From Mycolicibacterium llatzerense (GTDB lineage Bacteria > Actinomycetota > Actinomycetes > Mycobacteriales > Mycobacteriaceae): a DNA stretch of 64,000 nucleotides. Every line of letters starts with the position of its first letter. Position 1 is the first letter of the stretch. Position numbers and translations under genes: made by a program. Location of the stretch: contig NZ_JXST01000022.1 in assembly GCF_000878195.1 (NCBI RefSeq), forward strand, positions 1-64,000, given 5' to 3'. Shown piece after piece: positions 27,928 through 36,987 of the stretch. The notes beneath the pieces were generated by a model, which saw only the letters and a list, made by a program, of their open reading frames with translations, had not been told where the DNA came from and made no database searches.

Positions 27928-29337
27928 TCACGATGCGGGTCGGGGGGATGTAGCGGTCGGATCGGGATCAGCTGGTGGCCCGCTGTCTTGAGCGGAGCCC
28001 GCCTCCGGCTGCGGGGCCGCAGGGATTCCAGGCCATAGCGGGACCCCGCCAGGCCCATACAGCGGCGCCCCATACGGTGGAGCGCCCGGGTACGCGATCG
28101 GCCCTGGCGCGGGGCCGGGCAGGCATTTCCTGATGGTCGCGGGCTCAGGAACAGCGCGGGTCACCGGCAAATAGTCGGCGTAGCAAGGGTGTGCGAGACC
28201 AGGGTTGGGCCTGATATCGACGCCGGTACCCCACCCGGTGTTGGTAACCAGCTGACGCACTGGGAACGCCTTGGTGGCATCAGGGAGGGACCCACAGCCC
28301 GGCTTGCCACCAGGTCCGCCTTTTGCCGCCACGATCGGTAGATTGTCTGGGAACACATAAGGGTCCTTGCCCATCAAGAGCGCGGCGTCGGCCACGTATG
28401 TGCGCCCATTGCCGCCGATCGCCGCGAGGGCTCCATTGTCAAGCCACCATTTGGCGCCGACCAGCATGCACGTATACGTCGGGTTGTATTTGAGTAGCAG
28501 CGCCGTCGTCGGTTCCAGGGTGTTGACGGCGTCGACGAAATTCTTCTGATTCTCGGTCAACAAACCGGCGCCGGACTGAGCCAACCCAATCGTGTTGAGC
28601 AACAATGCATCCAGCGGTGACGCATGCCCAACGACGGTACCGCTGGTGACGCTGGCCGCGTCCAGCGTAGCCAGAATGTTCCGCGCCGCAGCGCCATACG
28701 TATCGGTGACACCCTTAAACGACCGCCAGTTCTGCCGTATCGTCTCACTACGCGGATTGAGGGCCAGCAGAACCTGATTCGCATCGGTGATCGACTGTCC
28801 GATGCGCTCACCTTGCCCTTGAAATCCCATGGACAACGCGGTCAGCACCGCGTTCAGTTTCGCGGGATCAATCTGGTCCAGTAGCCCGACCAGATTCTGG
28901 AATACCGTGTTTACCTCGGTGGTGACATTGCGCGACAACAGCACCGAGCCGGCTGATAAGCGCTGCGTACTAGGGTGATCCGGGTAGACGAGGTCGACAT
29001 ACTTCGCGCCGAAAATCGTTGTCGCCCGGATCTGCGCACCCACGTTGCCGGGGATATTGCGAATCTGGTCGGGCGCGATCTCCAATTTCACAGTGACCGG
29101 ATCGCCGGAACCGGTGATGGCTGCGACATGGCCCACTTGGACGCCGTTCATCATGACCTTGCCGCCGGACTCCATGATCAACCCCGCCCGACTGGAGCTG
29201 AGCGTCACCGGCACATATCGAGTGAACGAGTCGCTGTAGAGACCTACCGTCAAGGCGACGAGGCCGACCAATACGACGACAAGAACGAGTGTCCACCATG
29301 CGGGGTGGAGACGATTCTCCCCGGGCCTCGGTTCCAT
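27928..29337 (-). CDS. mceA: MceA subunit
   Basis: 469 aa. Anchor about 14-34, MCE domain (VTLSSSRAGLIMESGGKVMMNGVQVG), helical region, then a Pro/Gly/Tyr-rich C-terminal tail from about 405. ATG 29337 is 3 bp from the yrbEB stop. MceA subunits of cholesterol-type Mce4 systems have a similar layout, but the substrate class cannot be assigned from this alone. Confidence 0.92.
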   Translation of the reverse strand: MEPRPGENRLHPAWWTLVLVVVLVGLVALTVGLYSDSFTRYVPVTLSSSRAGLIMESGGKVMMNGVQVGHVAAITGSGDPVTVKLEIAPDQIRNIPGNVGAQIRATTIFGAKYVDLVYPDHPSTQRLSAGSVLLSRNVTTEVNTVFQNLVGLLDQIDPAKLNAVLTALSMGFQGQGERIGQSITDANQVLLALNPRSETIRQNWRSFKGVTDTYGAAARNILATLDAASVTSGTVVGHASPLDALLLNTIGLAQSGAGLLTENQKNFVDAVNTLEPTTALLLKYNPTYTCMLVGAKWWLDNGALAAIGGNGRTYVADAALLMGKDPYVFPDNLPIVAAKGGPGGKPGCGSLPDATKAFPVRQLVTNTGWGTGVDIRPNPGLAHPCYADYLPVTRAVPEPATIRKCLPGPAPGPIAYPGAPPYGAPLYGPGGVPLWPGIPAAPQPEAGSAQDSGPPADPDPTATSPRPAS

Positions 29338-29340
29338 GAC

Positions 29341-30195
29341 CTACGACGCCAGGTGGAAGTTGCCGGACTGACCGTAGACGGCCAATGACACCAAGAGACT
29401 CACCGTCACCGCTGACACCAATGAGGCCCGTACTGCACGGCCGACGGCTTCACCTACCCCGGCGGGCCCGCCAGATGCGGTGTAGCCGTAGTACGTATGC
29501 ACCAGCATGATGACAATCGCCATGGCAATCGCCTGCACGAACGACCAGAGTAGGTCTGTGGGGATGAGAAACGTGTTGAAGTAATGGTCGTAGACGCCGG
29601 TGGACTGCCCGTAGATCATGGTGGTACCCAAGCGCGCCGCCAGAAACGACATGAGTACCGCGATGCAGTAGAGCGGAATGACCACGATCACCCCGGTCAG
29701 TACGCGAGTGGAAGCCAGATACGCCACCGAGCGGATCCCCATCACCTCGAGTGCGTCGATCTCTTCGGAGATCCGCATCGCGCCAATCTGGGCGGTGGCG
29801 CCGGCCCCGATCGTGGCAGCCAACGCGATGCCGGCAGTTACCGGCGCAATGATCCGTACATTCACGTAGGCGGAGATGAATCCGGTCAGCGCTTCCACAC
29901 CGATCCCGGCCAACTGGTTGTACCCCTGAACGGCGATCAGCGCGCCCGCTGACAGGGTCAGGAACCCGACGACGACGATCGTTCCTCCGATTAGGGCCAA
30001 TGCGCCAGTGCCCAAACTCATTTGGGCGATCAGGCGAATGATCTCGGCCTGGTAGTTGACCAGCGCGTCGCCAATCGAGCGGATAGTCTGACCGCAGAAC
30101 TGGGTTTGGCGGCCGATCCTGTTCCATCCGTTGGCCCAGTGTTCTGCATGCCGGCGCCAGAACGGTCCGGCGTGACTTGGTGCGCTCGCGGTCAT
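29341..30195 (-). CDS. yrbEB: YrbEB (MlaE-family) permease of the Mce system
   Basis: 284 aa, about six membrane helices, with the MlaE signature ISEEIDALEVMGI. ATG 30195 overlaps the yrbEA stop by 4 bp. Together with YrbEA it forms the inner-membrane permease driven by an MceG/Mkl ATPase, which is not in the window. Confidence 0.93.
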   Translation of the reverse strand: MTASAPSHAGPFWRRHAEHWANGWNRIGRQTQFCGQTIRSIGDALVNYQAEIIRLIAQMSLGTGALALIGGTIVVVGFLTLSAGALIAVQGYNQLAGIGVEALTGFISAYVNVRIIAPVTAGIALAATIGAGATAQIGAMRISEEIDALEVMGIRSVAYLASTRVLTGVIVVIPLYCIAVLMSFLAARLGTTMIYGQSTGVYDHYFNTFLIPTDLLWSFVQAIAMAIVIMLVHTYYGYTASGGPAGVGEAVGRAVRASLVSAVTVSLLVSLAVYGQSGNFHLAS

Positions 30196-30956
30196 TGGGG
30201 TCCTCCGAACTGGACGGCGGTGACGATCAGATTGATGACGTAGAGGGCGACGAACGAATAGACGACAGTCTCGTTGACCGCGTTGCCGACGCCGGCTGGG
30301 CCGCCACCCACCGAAATTCCTTTGTAGCAACCGATCAGACTCGCGGCTAGGCCGAACAGGCCTGCCTTGACGAAGGAAATGACAACGTCCTTTACTCCGG
30401 TGAGCAGCGTCAGACCTGCCACGAACGCGCCGGGAGTCACGTGCTGGACGTACACCGAGAAGAAGAATGAGCCGACCAGCGTGGATAACGACACAATCGC
30501 GGACAGCAATAGGGCGACTACGCACGCGGCGAGCACCCGCGGCACTACCAGTGAACGAATCGGGTTGATGCCGAGGACTTTCAGGGCATCAAGCTCTTCT
30601 CGAATAGTGCGTGCGCCAAGATCGGCGCAGATAGCGGTTGCTCCAGCACCGGCCACGACCAAGACTGTGACGATCGGCCCCAGCTGCGCCAACGAGATTC
30701 CCGCACCAGTGCCGGCGAAATCGGCTGCGCCGAAATCGAACAGCAGTACGTTGAGCGTGAACGCCGCAAGAACGGTGAAGGGAATGGCCAGCAGTAGCGA
30801 TGGGACGATGGACACCCGCGTGATGAACCAGCACTGCAGGAAGAACTCCCGCCACGCAAACGGACGCCGGGGTATCAGCATCAGAGTGTCCAACGCCATC
30901 GCGTAGAACTCCCCGACGCCCCGCAGGGGTTTGGCGTAATCGGGTGATCGCGACAT
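30192..30956 (-). CDS. yrbEA: YrbEA (MlaE-family) permease of the Mce system
   Basis: 254 aa, about six helices, signature IREELDALKVLGI. The start ATG 30956 shares its A with the TGA stop of a 39-codon upstream ORF (TGATG). First structural gene of the yrbEAB-mceABCDEF operon; a palindromic operator lies 280 bp upstream. Confidence 0.93.
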   Translation of the reverse strand: MSRSPDYAKPLRGVGEFYAMALDTLMLIPRRPFAWREFFLQCWFITRVSIVPSLLLAIPFTVLAAFTLNVLLFDFGAADFAGTGAGISLAQLGPIVTVLVVAGAGATAICADLGARTIREELDALKVLGINPIRSLVVPRVLAACVVALLLSAIVSLSTLVGSFFFSVYVQHVTPGAFVAGLTLLTGVKDVVISFVKAGLFGLAASLIGCYKGISVGGGPAGVGNAVNETVVYSFVALYVINLIVTAVQFGGPQ

Positions 30957-31075
30957 CAGTAAAGACCTGAATCTGCTCTAGTACAAGCCTTTACGAACGC
31001 GGGCTCGTGTCGATGAGTCGTCGGTCGCCGACTGACACCCGATGCCGGATCGCAACACCCAGATCGTAGGGTCAT
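30956..31075 (-). CDS. 39-aa leader ORF coupled to yrbEA
   Basis: ATG 31075 has AAGGAG at 8 nt. The frame (MTLRSGCCDPAS... ending SGLY) runs exactly to a TGA overlapping the yrbEA ATG. It has two adjacent Cys near the start and no hydrophobic segment. Seen: a good start site and stop/start overlap. Inferred: translational coupling or a regulatory leader peptide; no family recognised. Confidence 0.45.
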   Translation of the reverse strand: MTLRSGCCDPASGVSRRPTTHRHEPAFVKACTRADSGLY

Positions 31076-31438
31076 GATCGAATCTCCTTGCTCAAAAATG
31101 AATTACGACATGGGCCGCACCGGGAATCTGCGGTCGGCTGCCCTCGGCCTGCTGTGGTCGGAGTCACCGCATCTGCAGTGGCGGCCGTCACGTCGACAGT
31201 AGGTTCGGGATCCGAGAGTTCATAGGGACTACCCGCTCAGCGGGAGCAAATGCCGGTTTTCTCCACGCAGATTTCTTGCGTGTGATACGGGACGACCACA
31301 GCAGCGGCGGCCGAGCCGGGCAGAACACACCGGACACTGATATCGCTTGTCGGACAAAGATATCTGCTCCGCGCCTTATGCCCCGGTGCACCCATGCTGG
31401 AACAGATCAGCACTGTGACAGCAACCCGGTGCCCACAC
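31076..31438. other. intergenic region upstream of the mce operon
   Basis: 363 bp between the mce leader ORF and the enoyl-CoA hydratase stop. It holds the operator at 31233-31248 and must contain the mce promoter; I could not identify clear -35/-10 boxes. No further ORF with a credible start was found. Confidence 0.5.
31233..31248. promoter_or_regulatory. CCGCTnAGCGG operator upstream of the mce operon
   Basis: Perfect 13-bp palindrome-with-centre CCCGCT-C-AGCGGG (31233-31245), read on the minus strand as GCTCCCGCTGAGCGG. Matches the operator found at the Rieske, Mas, kshA-like, kstD-like and hydratase promoters. Confidence 0.6.
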
Positions 31439-32251
31439 CTACGATTTGGCCCGCTCCTGAAACGCGGCCACCCGCTCACTGAACTCGGGTGTACCAAACG
31501 ACGTAAACTCCTCGGCCAGTGCGTATTCGAGCACACCCAGCGCTGCCCGACTCAGGTGCATGTTCATCGCCACTTTCGACGTGCACACCGCTTGCGCGGG
31601 AAGTGCGGCCAGGCGCTCGCCCAGGCCAAGCGCGGCGTCCAGCACCAAGTGGTCTTCCACCACCCTCGTCACCAAGTTGAGCTTGTCGGCAATCTGCGCC
31701 GTGATCCGATCACCGAGCAACACATACTCTTTCGTCTTCATCATGCCCATGAGCAGAGGAAGCATGGCGGCCCCGCCATCGCCGGCGGTCAACCCGACCG
31801 CAACATGCGGATCTGCCAAGTAGCTGCTCTCTCCCATCACCAACAGATCGCTGAGCAGAGCGATCGAACAACCCAGACCGACAGCGGGTCCGTTGACCGC
31901 TGAGATCAGCGGCTTTGCAAAGTTGATGACTTCCAGAAATAGGGTGCGAGCCTCAGCAAACTGCGACCGACGTGCCGACGGATCGTCGATCATGCGGCGG
32001 AACATCGCCATATCGCCGCCGGCGGAGAATGCTTTCCCCGTCCCGGTGATCACCACTGCACGCACATCATCGTCGGCGCCGAGTTGCCGCCAAATCACCG
32101 AGAATGCGTGGTGGAGCGGTTCATTGACCGCGTTGAAGGCCTCTGGTCGGTTGACGCGCACGACGTGCACCGCACCGATCTTCTCCACGAGCAACCATGG
32201 TGCGAATTCCTCATACCCAGCAAGGGTGGCAACGTCAGGGATGGTGGTCAT
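31439..32251 (-). CDS. enoyl-CoA hydratase/isomerase family protein
   Basis: 270-aa crotonase. The oxyanion-hole segment GTGKAFSAGGDMAMF and NGPAVGLGCSIALLSDLLVM are visible, and Asp (GDGGAAM) replaces the usual second Glu region, so hydratase or isomerase activity is uncertain. Last gene of the kshA-hsaA-hsaC-like operon; ATG 32251 lies 81 bp after the dioxygenase stop. Confidence 0.82.
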   Translation of the reverse strand: MTTIPDVATLAGYEEFAPWLLVEKIGAVHVVRVNRPEAFNAVNEPLHHAFSVIWRQLGADDDVRAVVITGTGKAFSAGGDMAMFRRMIDDPSARRSQFAEARTLFLEVINFAKPLISAVNGPAVGLGCSIALLSDLLVMGESSYLADPHVAVGLTAGDGGAAMLPLLMGMMKTKEYVLLGDRITAQIADKLNLVTRVVEDHLVLDAALGLGERLAALPAQAVCTSKVAMNMHLSRAALGVLEYALAEEFTSFGTPEFSERVAAFQERAKS

Positions 32252-32332
32252 CGATCTATCTCTCTTTTGTAAATGGCAGGCCGACGGAAGGCGGGATCGG
32301 TCGCCCGTGGACATGGGGACCATCGGGCACCG

Positions 32333-33262
32333 TCACGGCGCGGCGCGCAGGGTGGCCAACGGTTCACTGCCCGACCAGTCGTGGCCCCAGTAGCTGTCCG
32401 CAGAGATCTCCTCAGCGCAGTAATCTGCGTCGTCGACCTTCACCCCATGGGTGCCGAACTCGATATCCCAACCGCCCGGGGCCCGCACATAGAACGACAC
32501 CATCTTGTCGTTGGTGTGCCTGCCCAACGTGGATGACACCGAGAAGCCACTCTTGACCACTCGATCAAGCGCCTGACCGACCGCGTCAAGGGTGTCGACT
32601 TCCACCATGATGTGGACCAGCCCCGGGGCACCAAAAGCGGGTGTGGGACACAACGCCAGGCTGTGGTGACGCTGGTTGACGCCTAGAAACCGGACCCGCT
32701 GCGGGGGCACGCCCAACGGCAGCGGTAGCCGGAAAGCGCCTCGCGGCTGAAACCCGAGTACGTCGGTGTAGAAATCGAAGCTGTCCTGCAAATTGTCGAC
32801 TGGAAGTACTACATGGCCCAATCCCTCTGTCCCCGTGACGAATCTGGATCCGTACGGCGTCACTGCGGGCGTATGGTCGAGCAGCGGACCGTGGAACACT
32901 TCCAACACAGTGCCTGATGGATCGGAGAACGAGACCAATTCCTCGACGCGGCGGCTGTCAGCATCTTCGACCGAGTGAGTTCGCACCTCGAATCCGGCCT
33001 TCTCTACCGCCTCGACGCTGTCGACCAACGCGGCGTGGTCACCCACCTGCCAGCCGACCGCCAGCACCTGATCTACCTCGCCGGGAACGACGACGATCCG
33101 AGCGTGGTGCTCGTCCATCCGCAGATACAGCGCTGCGGGATCCGGGCCGCTACCCTCCGCGAACCCGAGCACATCAAAGGCGAAGGTGCGCCATCTCGCA
33201 ATGTCGCGCGCCTGGATCCGCACATAGCCGAGCGAACTGAATTTTGGGTCGTAGTTTGACAT
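32333..33262 (-). CDS. HsaC/BphC-type extradiol ring-cleavage dioxygenase
   Basis: 309 aa, two VOC domains. The C-terminal one has the type I extradiol iron ligands: His150 (LGHVVLP), His217 (LVHIMVEV) and Glu268 (WDIEFG), with the catalytic His200 in RHHSLA. Length and motifs match HsaC (4,5-9,10-diseco steroid catechol cleavage) and BphC. It lies between HsaA-like and hydratase genes, supporting a catechol-type ring intermediate. Confidence 0.88.
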   Translation of the reverse strand: MSNYDPKFSSLGYVRIQARDIARWRTFAFDVLGFAEGSGPDPAALYLRMDEHHARIVVVPGEVDQVLAVGWQVGDHAALVDSVEAVEKAGFEVRTHSVEDADSRRVEELVSFSDPSGTVLEVFHGPLLDHTPAVTPYGSRFVTGTEGLGHVVLPVDNLQDSFDFYTDVLGFQPRGAFRLPLPLGVPPQRVRFLGVNQRHHSLALCPTPAFGAPGLVHIMVEVDTLDAVGQALDRVVKSGFSVSSTLGRHTNDKMVSFYVRAPGGWDIEFGTHGVKVDDADYCAEEISADSYWGHDWSGSEPLATLRAAP

Positions 33263-33311
33263 GTCGACTGTCCCTTTCCGGGGGTGTGAAAACGGGGAAG
33301 ATCCGGCCTTG

Positions 33312-34496
33312 CTAAATCATGAATTTCAGCTTCGGCGGCGGGTCGATCCCGAGCAGCGCCATCGAGGTAGCTTGGTAGACATTGCTGGGTACGTGGATGA
33401 CATGGTTGAGTCCGGCATGAATGTCTCGCCAATAGCGTTGCAAGGTACCGTGATTGCGGATGGCGTTGCCTCCCGAGCGCGCAAAGAGAGTGTCGACCGC
33501 CGACGCCGCGCGCCATGCGGCCCGCACCTGGATGGCGCGGCCAACTGCTCGGTCGTAGAACGTCGGGGTTCCCCCGGAGGCGACGATCTCCCACATCCGG
33601 TCGGCGTTGGCTAGCAGCGCCTGCCGCGCGGCGTCAATGTCCGCTCCCGCTTCACCGATCGCGAACAACAGGTTGGCATCCTCGCGTACGGCCGACCCCA
33701 TCGAGTCGGACCTCGAGCGCTGGTATTCCAAGTGAGCGGCTAGCGCGCCCTCGGCCATCCCGATGATGGCCGACGTGATACCCAGGGGGAAGACGTGCGA
33801 CCAGGGCAGGCGGTACAACGTGCCCTGGCACCCAGCATCAACCTGAGCTTGCCCACTAAGCACCTTGTCGCCGTTCATCACACGGTAACCAGGCACATAA
33901 ACGTCATTGACGACGATGTCTTTGGAGCCGGTTCCCCTCAGACCGACTACGTCCCACGAGTCCTCGACGATCTCGTAGTCGCTGCGCGGCAGGATTACGT
34001 GCAGCATGGTTGGCGGCAGCAGCGCCTTTCCGTCGTCGCCGCCGAGCATGGCTCCCAAGATGATCCAGCGGCAGAAGTCGGTGCCCGAAGAAAACTGCCA
34101 CCGCCCGCTGAATCGGTAGCCGCCATCAGCGGTCGGCACGGCGATGCCCTGCGGCGCGTACGGTGACGCCATCCAGGTGTCGTCGTCTTCACCCCAAATC
34201 TCTTGCTGGACTCGCGGGTCGGCGAAGCCGAGCTGCCAAGGATGAACTCCCACCACGCCGCTGACCCAGCCAGCCGCCGGATCGAGCGCAGCCAATCCCA
34301 TTACCGTTTCGGCGAACTCGCGCGGCATGGCCTCGCGGCCACCATAACGCTTCGGCTGCAGCATTTTGATCATGCCGGCATCGCGGATCGCAGCAGCGGT
34401 GCTCGCGGTAAGCATGCCTAGCCGCTCCTCTTCGACGGCGTCGAGTCGAATCTGGTCCGCATCGGCCATTAGCTTCTCAAGAATCGGATTTGACAT
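33312..34496 (-). CDS. HsaA-type flavin-dependent aromatic hydroxylase
   Basis: 394 aa of the acyl-CoA dehydrogenase fold, flavin-monooxygenase branch (HsaA/HpaB group D): ALDPAAGWVSGVVGVHPWQLG, GRWQFSSGTDFCRWIILGAM, GLRGTGSKDIVV. HsaA ortho-hydroxylates the phenolic ring of 3-HSA using FMNH2 from reductase HsaB. No HsaB-like reductase is in the window. 24 bp after the KshA-like gene. Confidence 0.87.
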   Translation of the reverse strand: MSNPILEKLMADADQIRLDAVEEERLGMLTASTAAAIRDAGMIKMLQPKRYGGREAMPREFAETVMGLAALDPAAGWVSGVVGVHPWQLGFADPRVQQEIWGEDDDTWMASPYAPQGIAVPTADGGYRFSGRWQFSSGTDFCRWIILGAMLGGDDGKALLPPTMLHVILPRSDYEIVEDSWDVVGLRGTGSKDIVVNDVYVPGYRVMNGDKVLSGQAQVDAGCQGTLYRLPWSHVFPLGITSAIIGMAEGALAAHLEYQRSRSDSMGSAVREDANLLFAIGEAGADIDAARQALLANADRMWEIVASGGTPTFYDRAVGRAIQVRAAWRAASAVDTLFARSGGNAIRNHGTLQRYWRDIHAGLNHVIHVPSNVYQATSMALLGIDPPPKLKFMI

Positions 34497-34520
34497 AGCT
34501 ATACTCTCCTCAGATTGCTT

Positions 34521-35723
34521 CTAAGATTGCTGTACGGCCATATTTTCGAAGGCCAGAATATTGCGAGATACTTCTTTATCCCACTTCTCTTGAGCATGCG
34601 ATGTTTCCACCTCGAATTCGAATCGAGACACCATATCTGGTGTCACGTCTTCGACATCGACATAGAATTGCTCATACCAGCGGCGCAGTTGGTATAGCGG
34701 GCCGTCTTCGTCGCAGAGCAGCGGATTGTCGACACGCGTTTTGTTTTTCCAGACGTGCACATCTTGCAGGAACGCTTCACCAAGGCTGTTTGCAAATGTG
34801 TTCGCGAGTTCTTCCGCGGCCTCGTCTGACATCTCCGGCGCCTTCTTCACGATGGCGCCCCACTGCAACACGAACGAGTTTTCGGTGACTGGGTAGTGAC
34901 AGTTGATCAGCAGCCCTTCGGATGACATGCCTCCAGCCGACAAAGTCTGCCCGTTCACCATGAACGAGGGACCGTAGTACGTAGCCCAGGAGTCCATCAG
35001 AAGGCCCTCTTGGCCGTAGTTGGTTTCCAGGTCTATGTCGGGCCGCCCCGTCGCTGACATGTACTGCGATGCCAGGTGCCGGTCGAACACATTCCTGAAC
35101 GACGTCGGCTTGACAAGGTGGACATAGTAGAAGTGCGCCATATCAACGACGTTGTCGATGACCTCACGGCAGTTGCTGCCCTCCACAAGCAGCGAGCTCC
35201 AACTCCAGTCGGTCCACTCATCAGATCCGTAGCCATCGAGATGCGGGATGGTCACGTCATCTGGCGGTGGTCGGCGCTGCGGGTCGTTCCAGACGTAGAG
35301 GTGACCGTTACGTTGCAGGGTGGCCCACGACTGAGTTCGCGCGACCCGCGGCACGCGGCGCGAGTACGGAATTTCGACGCATGACCCGCTTGAGCCCCAC
35401 CGCCAGTCATGGAAAGGGCAGGCTACCGAGTCGCCCTTAATAGCACCCTGTGCGAGATTTCCCCCCATGTGGCGGCAATATGCATCTAACACATTGAGCC
35501 GGCCATCGCTGGACTCGAAGACCACTAGCGAAGTCCCAAAAGCATCAATTTGGTGGGGCTTTCCATCTCGAAACGATTTCTCGAGTCCCAGACAGTGCCA
35601 GCCGCGAGCAAATCGGCGAATTTCTGCACCGCCATCAATCATCCGGACGTCGGAAGCACCCGATTCAGGGTAGGCGTTCACACACATCTCCATTTCCTTC
35701 GAAGGGCCGCCACTGAGAGGCAT
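34521..35723 (-). CDS. KshA-type Rieske oxygenase (3-ketosteroid 9alpha-hydroxylase-like)
   Basis: 400 aa. Rieske ligands Cys83-x-His85 and Cys102-x2-His105 (YCRHMGGNL, ACPFHDWRW); mononuclear iron motif DNVVDMAHFYYVH with Asn191, Asp194, His197 and His202, the arrangement specific to KshA. KshA hydroxylates C9 of 3-ketosteroids, opening ring B together with KstD. ATG 35723 (AGGAG 4 nt upstream) is preferred over the longer frame. First gene of an operon with HsaA-, HsaC-like and hydratase genes. The reductase KshB is absent here. Confidence 0.88.
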   Translation of the reverse strand: MPLSGGPSKEMEMCVNAYPESGASDVRMIDGGAEIRRFARGWHCLGLEKSFRDGKPHQIDAFGTSLVVFESSDGRLNVLDAYCRHMGGNLAQGAIKGDSVACPFHDWRWGSSGSCVEIPYSRRVPRVARTQSWATLQRNGHLYVWNDPQRRPPPDDVTIPHLDGYGSDEWTDWSWSSLLVEGSNCREVIDNVVDMAHFYYVHLVKPTSFRNVFDRHLASQYMSATGRPDIDLETNYGQEGLLMDSWATYYGPSFMVNGQTLSAGGMSSEGLLINCHYPVTENSFVLQWGAIVKKAPEMSDEAAEELANTFANSLGEAFLQDVHVWKNKTRVDNPLLCDEDGPLYQLRRWYEQFYVDVEDVTPDMVSRFEFEVETSHAQEKWDKEVSRNILAFENMAVQQS

Positions 35724-35732
35724 AGGACTCCT

Positions 35733-35789
35733 ATTAATGCTGCGCGTGATGCACATCTCAATCCAGGGCTATTCCGGTTAGCGGGAGAT
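35733..35789 (-). promoter_or_regulatory. operator and probable promoter of the kshA-like operon
   Basis: Minus strand: ATCTCCCGCTAACCGG (35789-35774), 12 bp, then TTGAGA (35761-35756), 17 bp, ATTAAT (35738-35733). The left half of the operator is identical to the Rieske and Mas operators; the right half differs (ACCGG for AGCGG). With this -10 the transcript would start within a few bases of ATG 35723. Confidence 0.55.
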
Positions 35790-36039
35790 AATGTTCCGCT
35801 GCCGTTCACTTGGCGCCCGAAGTCGCTCCCTGGCGGATGCGACTGCCAGATTCCCTACTGCGGGCGCGCTGCATCGCCGCGTCTGTGCCACGCACCCAAC
35901 TTCGGAACCGGTAACCTAATTCCCCTGGGGCACAACGAATAACACCTCGATCGGCTTCGTCGTTCGGGTTCGGCGAATGCCGCCTTTTCTCGACGAAATT
36001 CCGTCGGCCGCCGACGTTCAACGGCACGCGGTAACGTCG
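35790..36039. other. intergenic, no gene seen
   Basis: 250 bp between the kshA-like promoter and the hydratase stop. The only structure noted is a short GC-rich inverted repeat, CGTCGGC-C-GCCGACG (about 36002-36016), near the hydratase 3' end. Confidence 0.4.
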
Positions 36040-36891
36040 CTACTCCTCTGCTGAGATGACGAGCGACAGCTTGGCGTCGACGTGCCGACGGTGTTCGGCC
36101 GGCATCGATGTTGCCACCCGGCAGCGCACTGAACCCATGCCGCTGAAAGTTGCCTCGACAACGTCACCGGGCAACAGGCAGGAGGCCTTCGTCGGTGAAC
36201 CCGGTAGCACTACGTGGCCCACCTCCAGCACCGTCCCGTGCTTTCCGAGCGTGTTAGCCAACCACACCAGCGCGTTGAGGGGTGAGCCGAGAACGGCGCC
36301 CCCTAATCCGGACGCAGCTGGATCGCCGTTGAGCGAAAGCTCAACGGCGGAGCGATCAAGTTCGACTTCCCGCAGCAGAGAGGGCTTTCCTCCGAGGATC
36401 ACGCCGCCCGCCGCAGAATTGTCGGCGATGGTGTCGACGATCGTCAGGTCCCAGGGCTTGAAACGGGAGTCAACGATCTCGAACGCCGGGACCACGAAGT
36501 CGACGGCCCGGATCGCCTGTGCGGCAGTGACACCCGGCCCGGCGAGCTGCCGCCCGAGCACAAAGGCCACTTCTGGCTGGATCCGCGGTGAGATGTACCG
36601 ATCAATCGAAATCGGGTAGTTCTCCGGGTGGAACATATCAGTCAGCAAGTGGCCAACATCCGGCCCAACGGCGCCCGTCTGGGCTTGCATGGCAGGCGAA
36701 CTGAGCCCCACCTTATGGCCCACGATCGCCTGCCCTTCAGCCACCCGACAAGCGACCTGCATCATCTGGATAGCGGAGGCATCCTCGACGGAGGCGTCCG
36801 GGTGCGTCGAGATCAAGGGATCGATAGGCACACAGCGGCGTCGTGCACGCATAAGCTCTTCGGCGCATCGGCGTTGTTCTTGCTCGTTCAT
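36040..36891 (-). CDS. HsaE/MhpD-type 2-keto-4-pentenoate hydratase
   Basis: 283 aa of the fumarylacetoacetase-fold hydratase family: GHKVGLSSPAMQ, RIQPEVAFVLGRQLAGPG, VVPAFEIVDSR, GGAVLGSPLNALVWLAN. In steroid degradation HsaE hydrates 2-hydroxyhexa-2,4-dienoate released by HsaD. It follows the KstD-like gene by 96 bp and is probably co-transcribed. The aldolase/dehydrogenase (HsaF/HsaG) that normally follows is missing. Confidence 0.88.
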   Translation of the reverse strand: MNEQEQRRCAEELMRARRRCVPIDPLISTHPDASVEDASAIQMMQVACRVAEGQAIVGHKVGLSSPAMQAQTGAVGPDVGHLLTDMFHPENYPISIDRYISPRIQPEVAFVLGRQLAGPGVTAAQAIRAVDFVVPAFEIVDSRFKPWDLTIVDTIADNSAAGGVILGGKPSLLREVELDRSAVELSLNGDPAASGLGGAVLGSPLNALVWLANTLGKHGTVLEVGHVVLPGSPTKASCLLPGDVVEATFSGMGSVRCRVATSMPAEHRRHVDAKLSLVISAEE

Positions 36892-36987
36892 TGCTCTCCG
36901 CTGTATCTAGATCCGCATCCGAGGACGGGTGCATCCGGACGGTGGACCGCCGGTCCGTTGGCTGCGCACAGCCGAACCCGATAGTTC

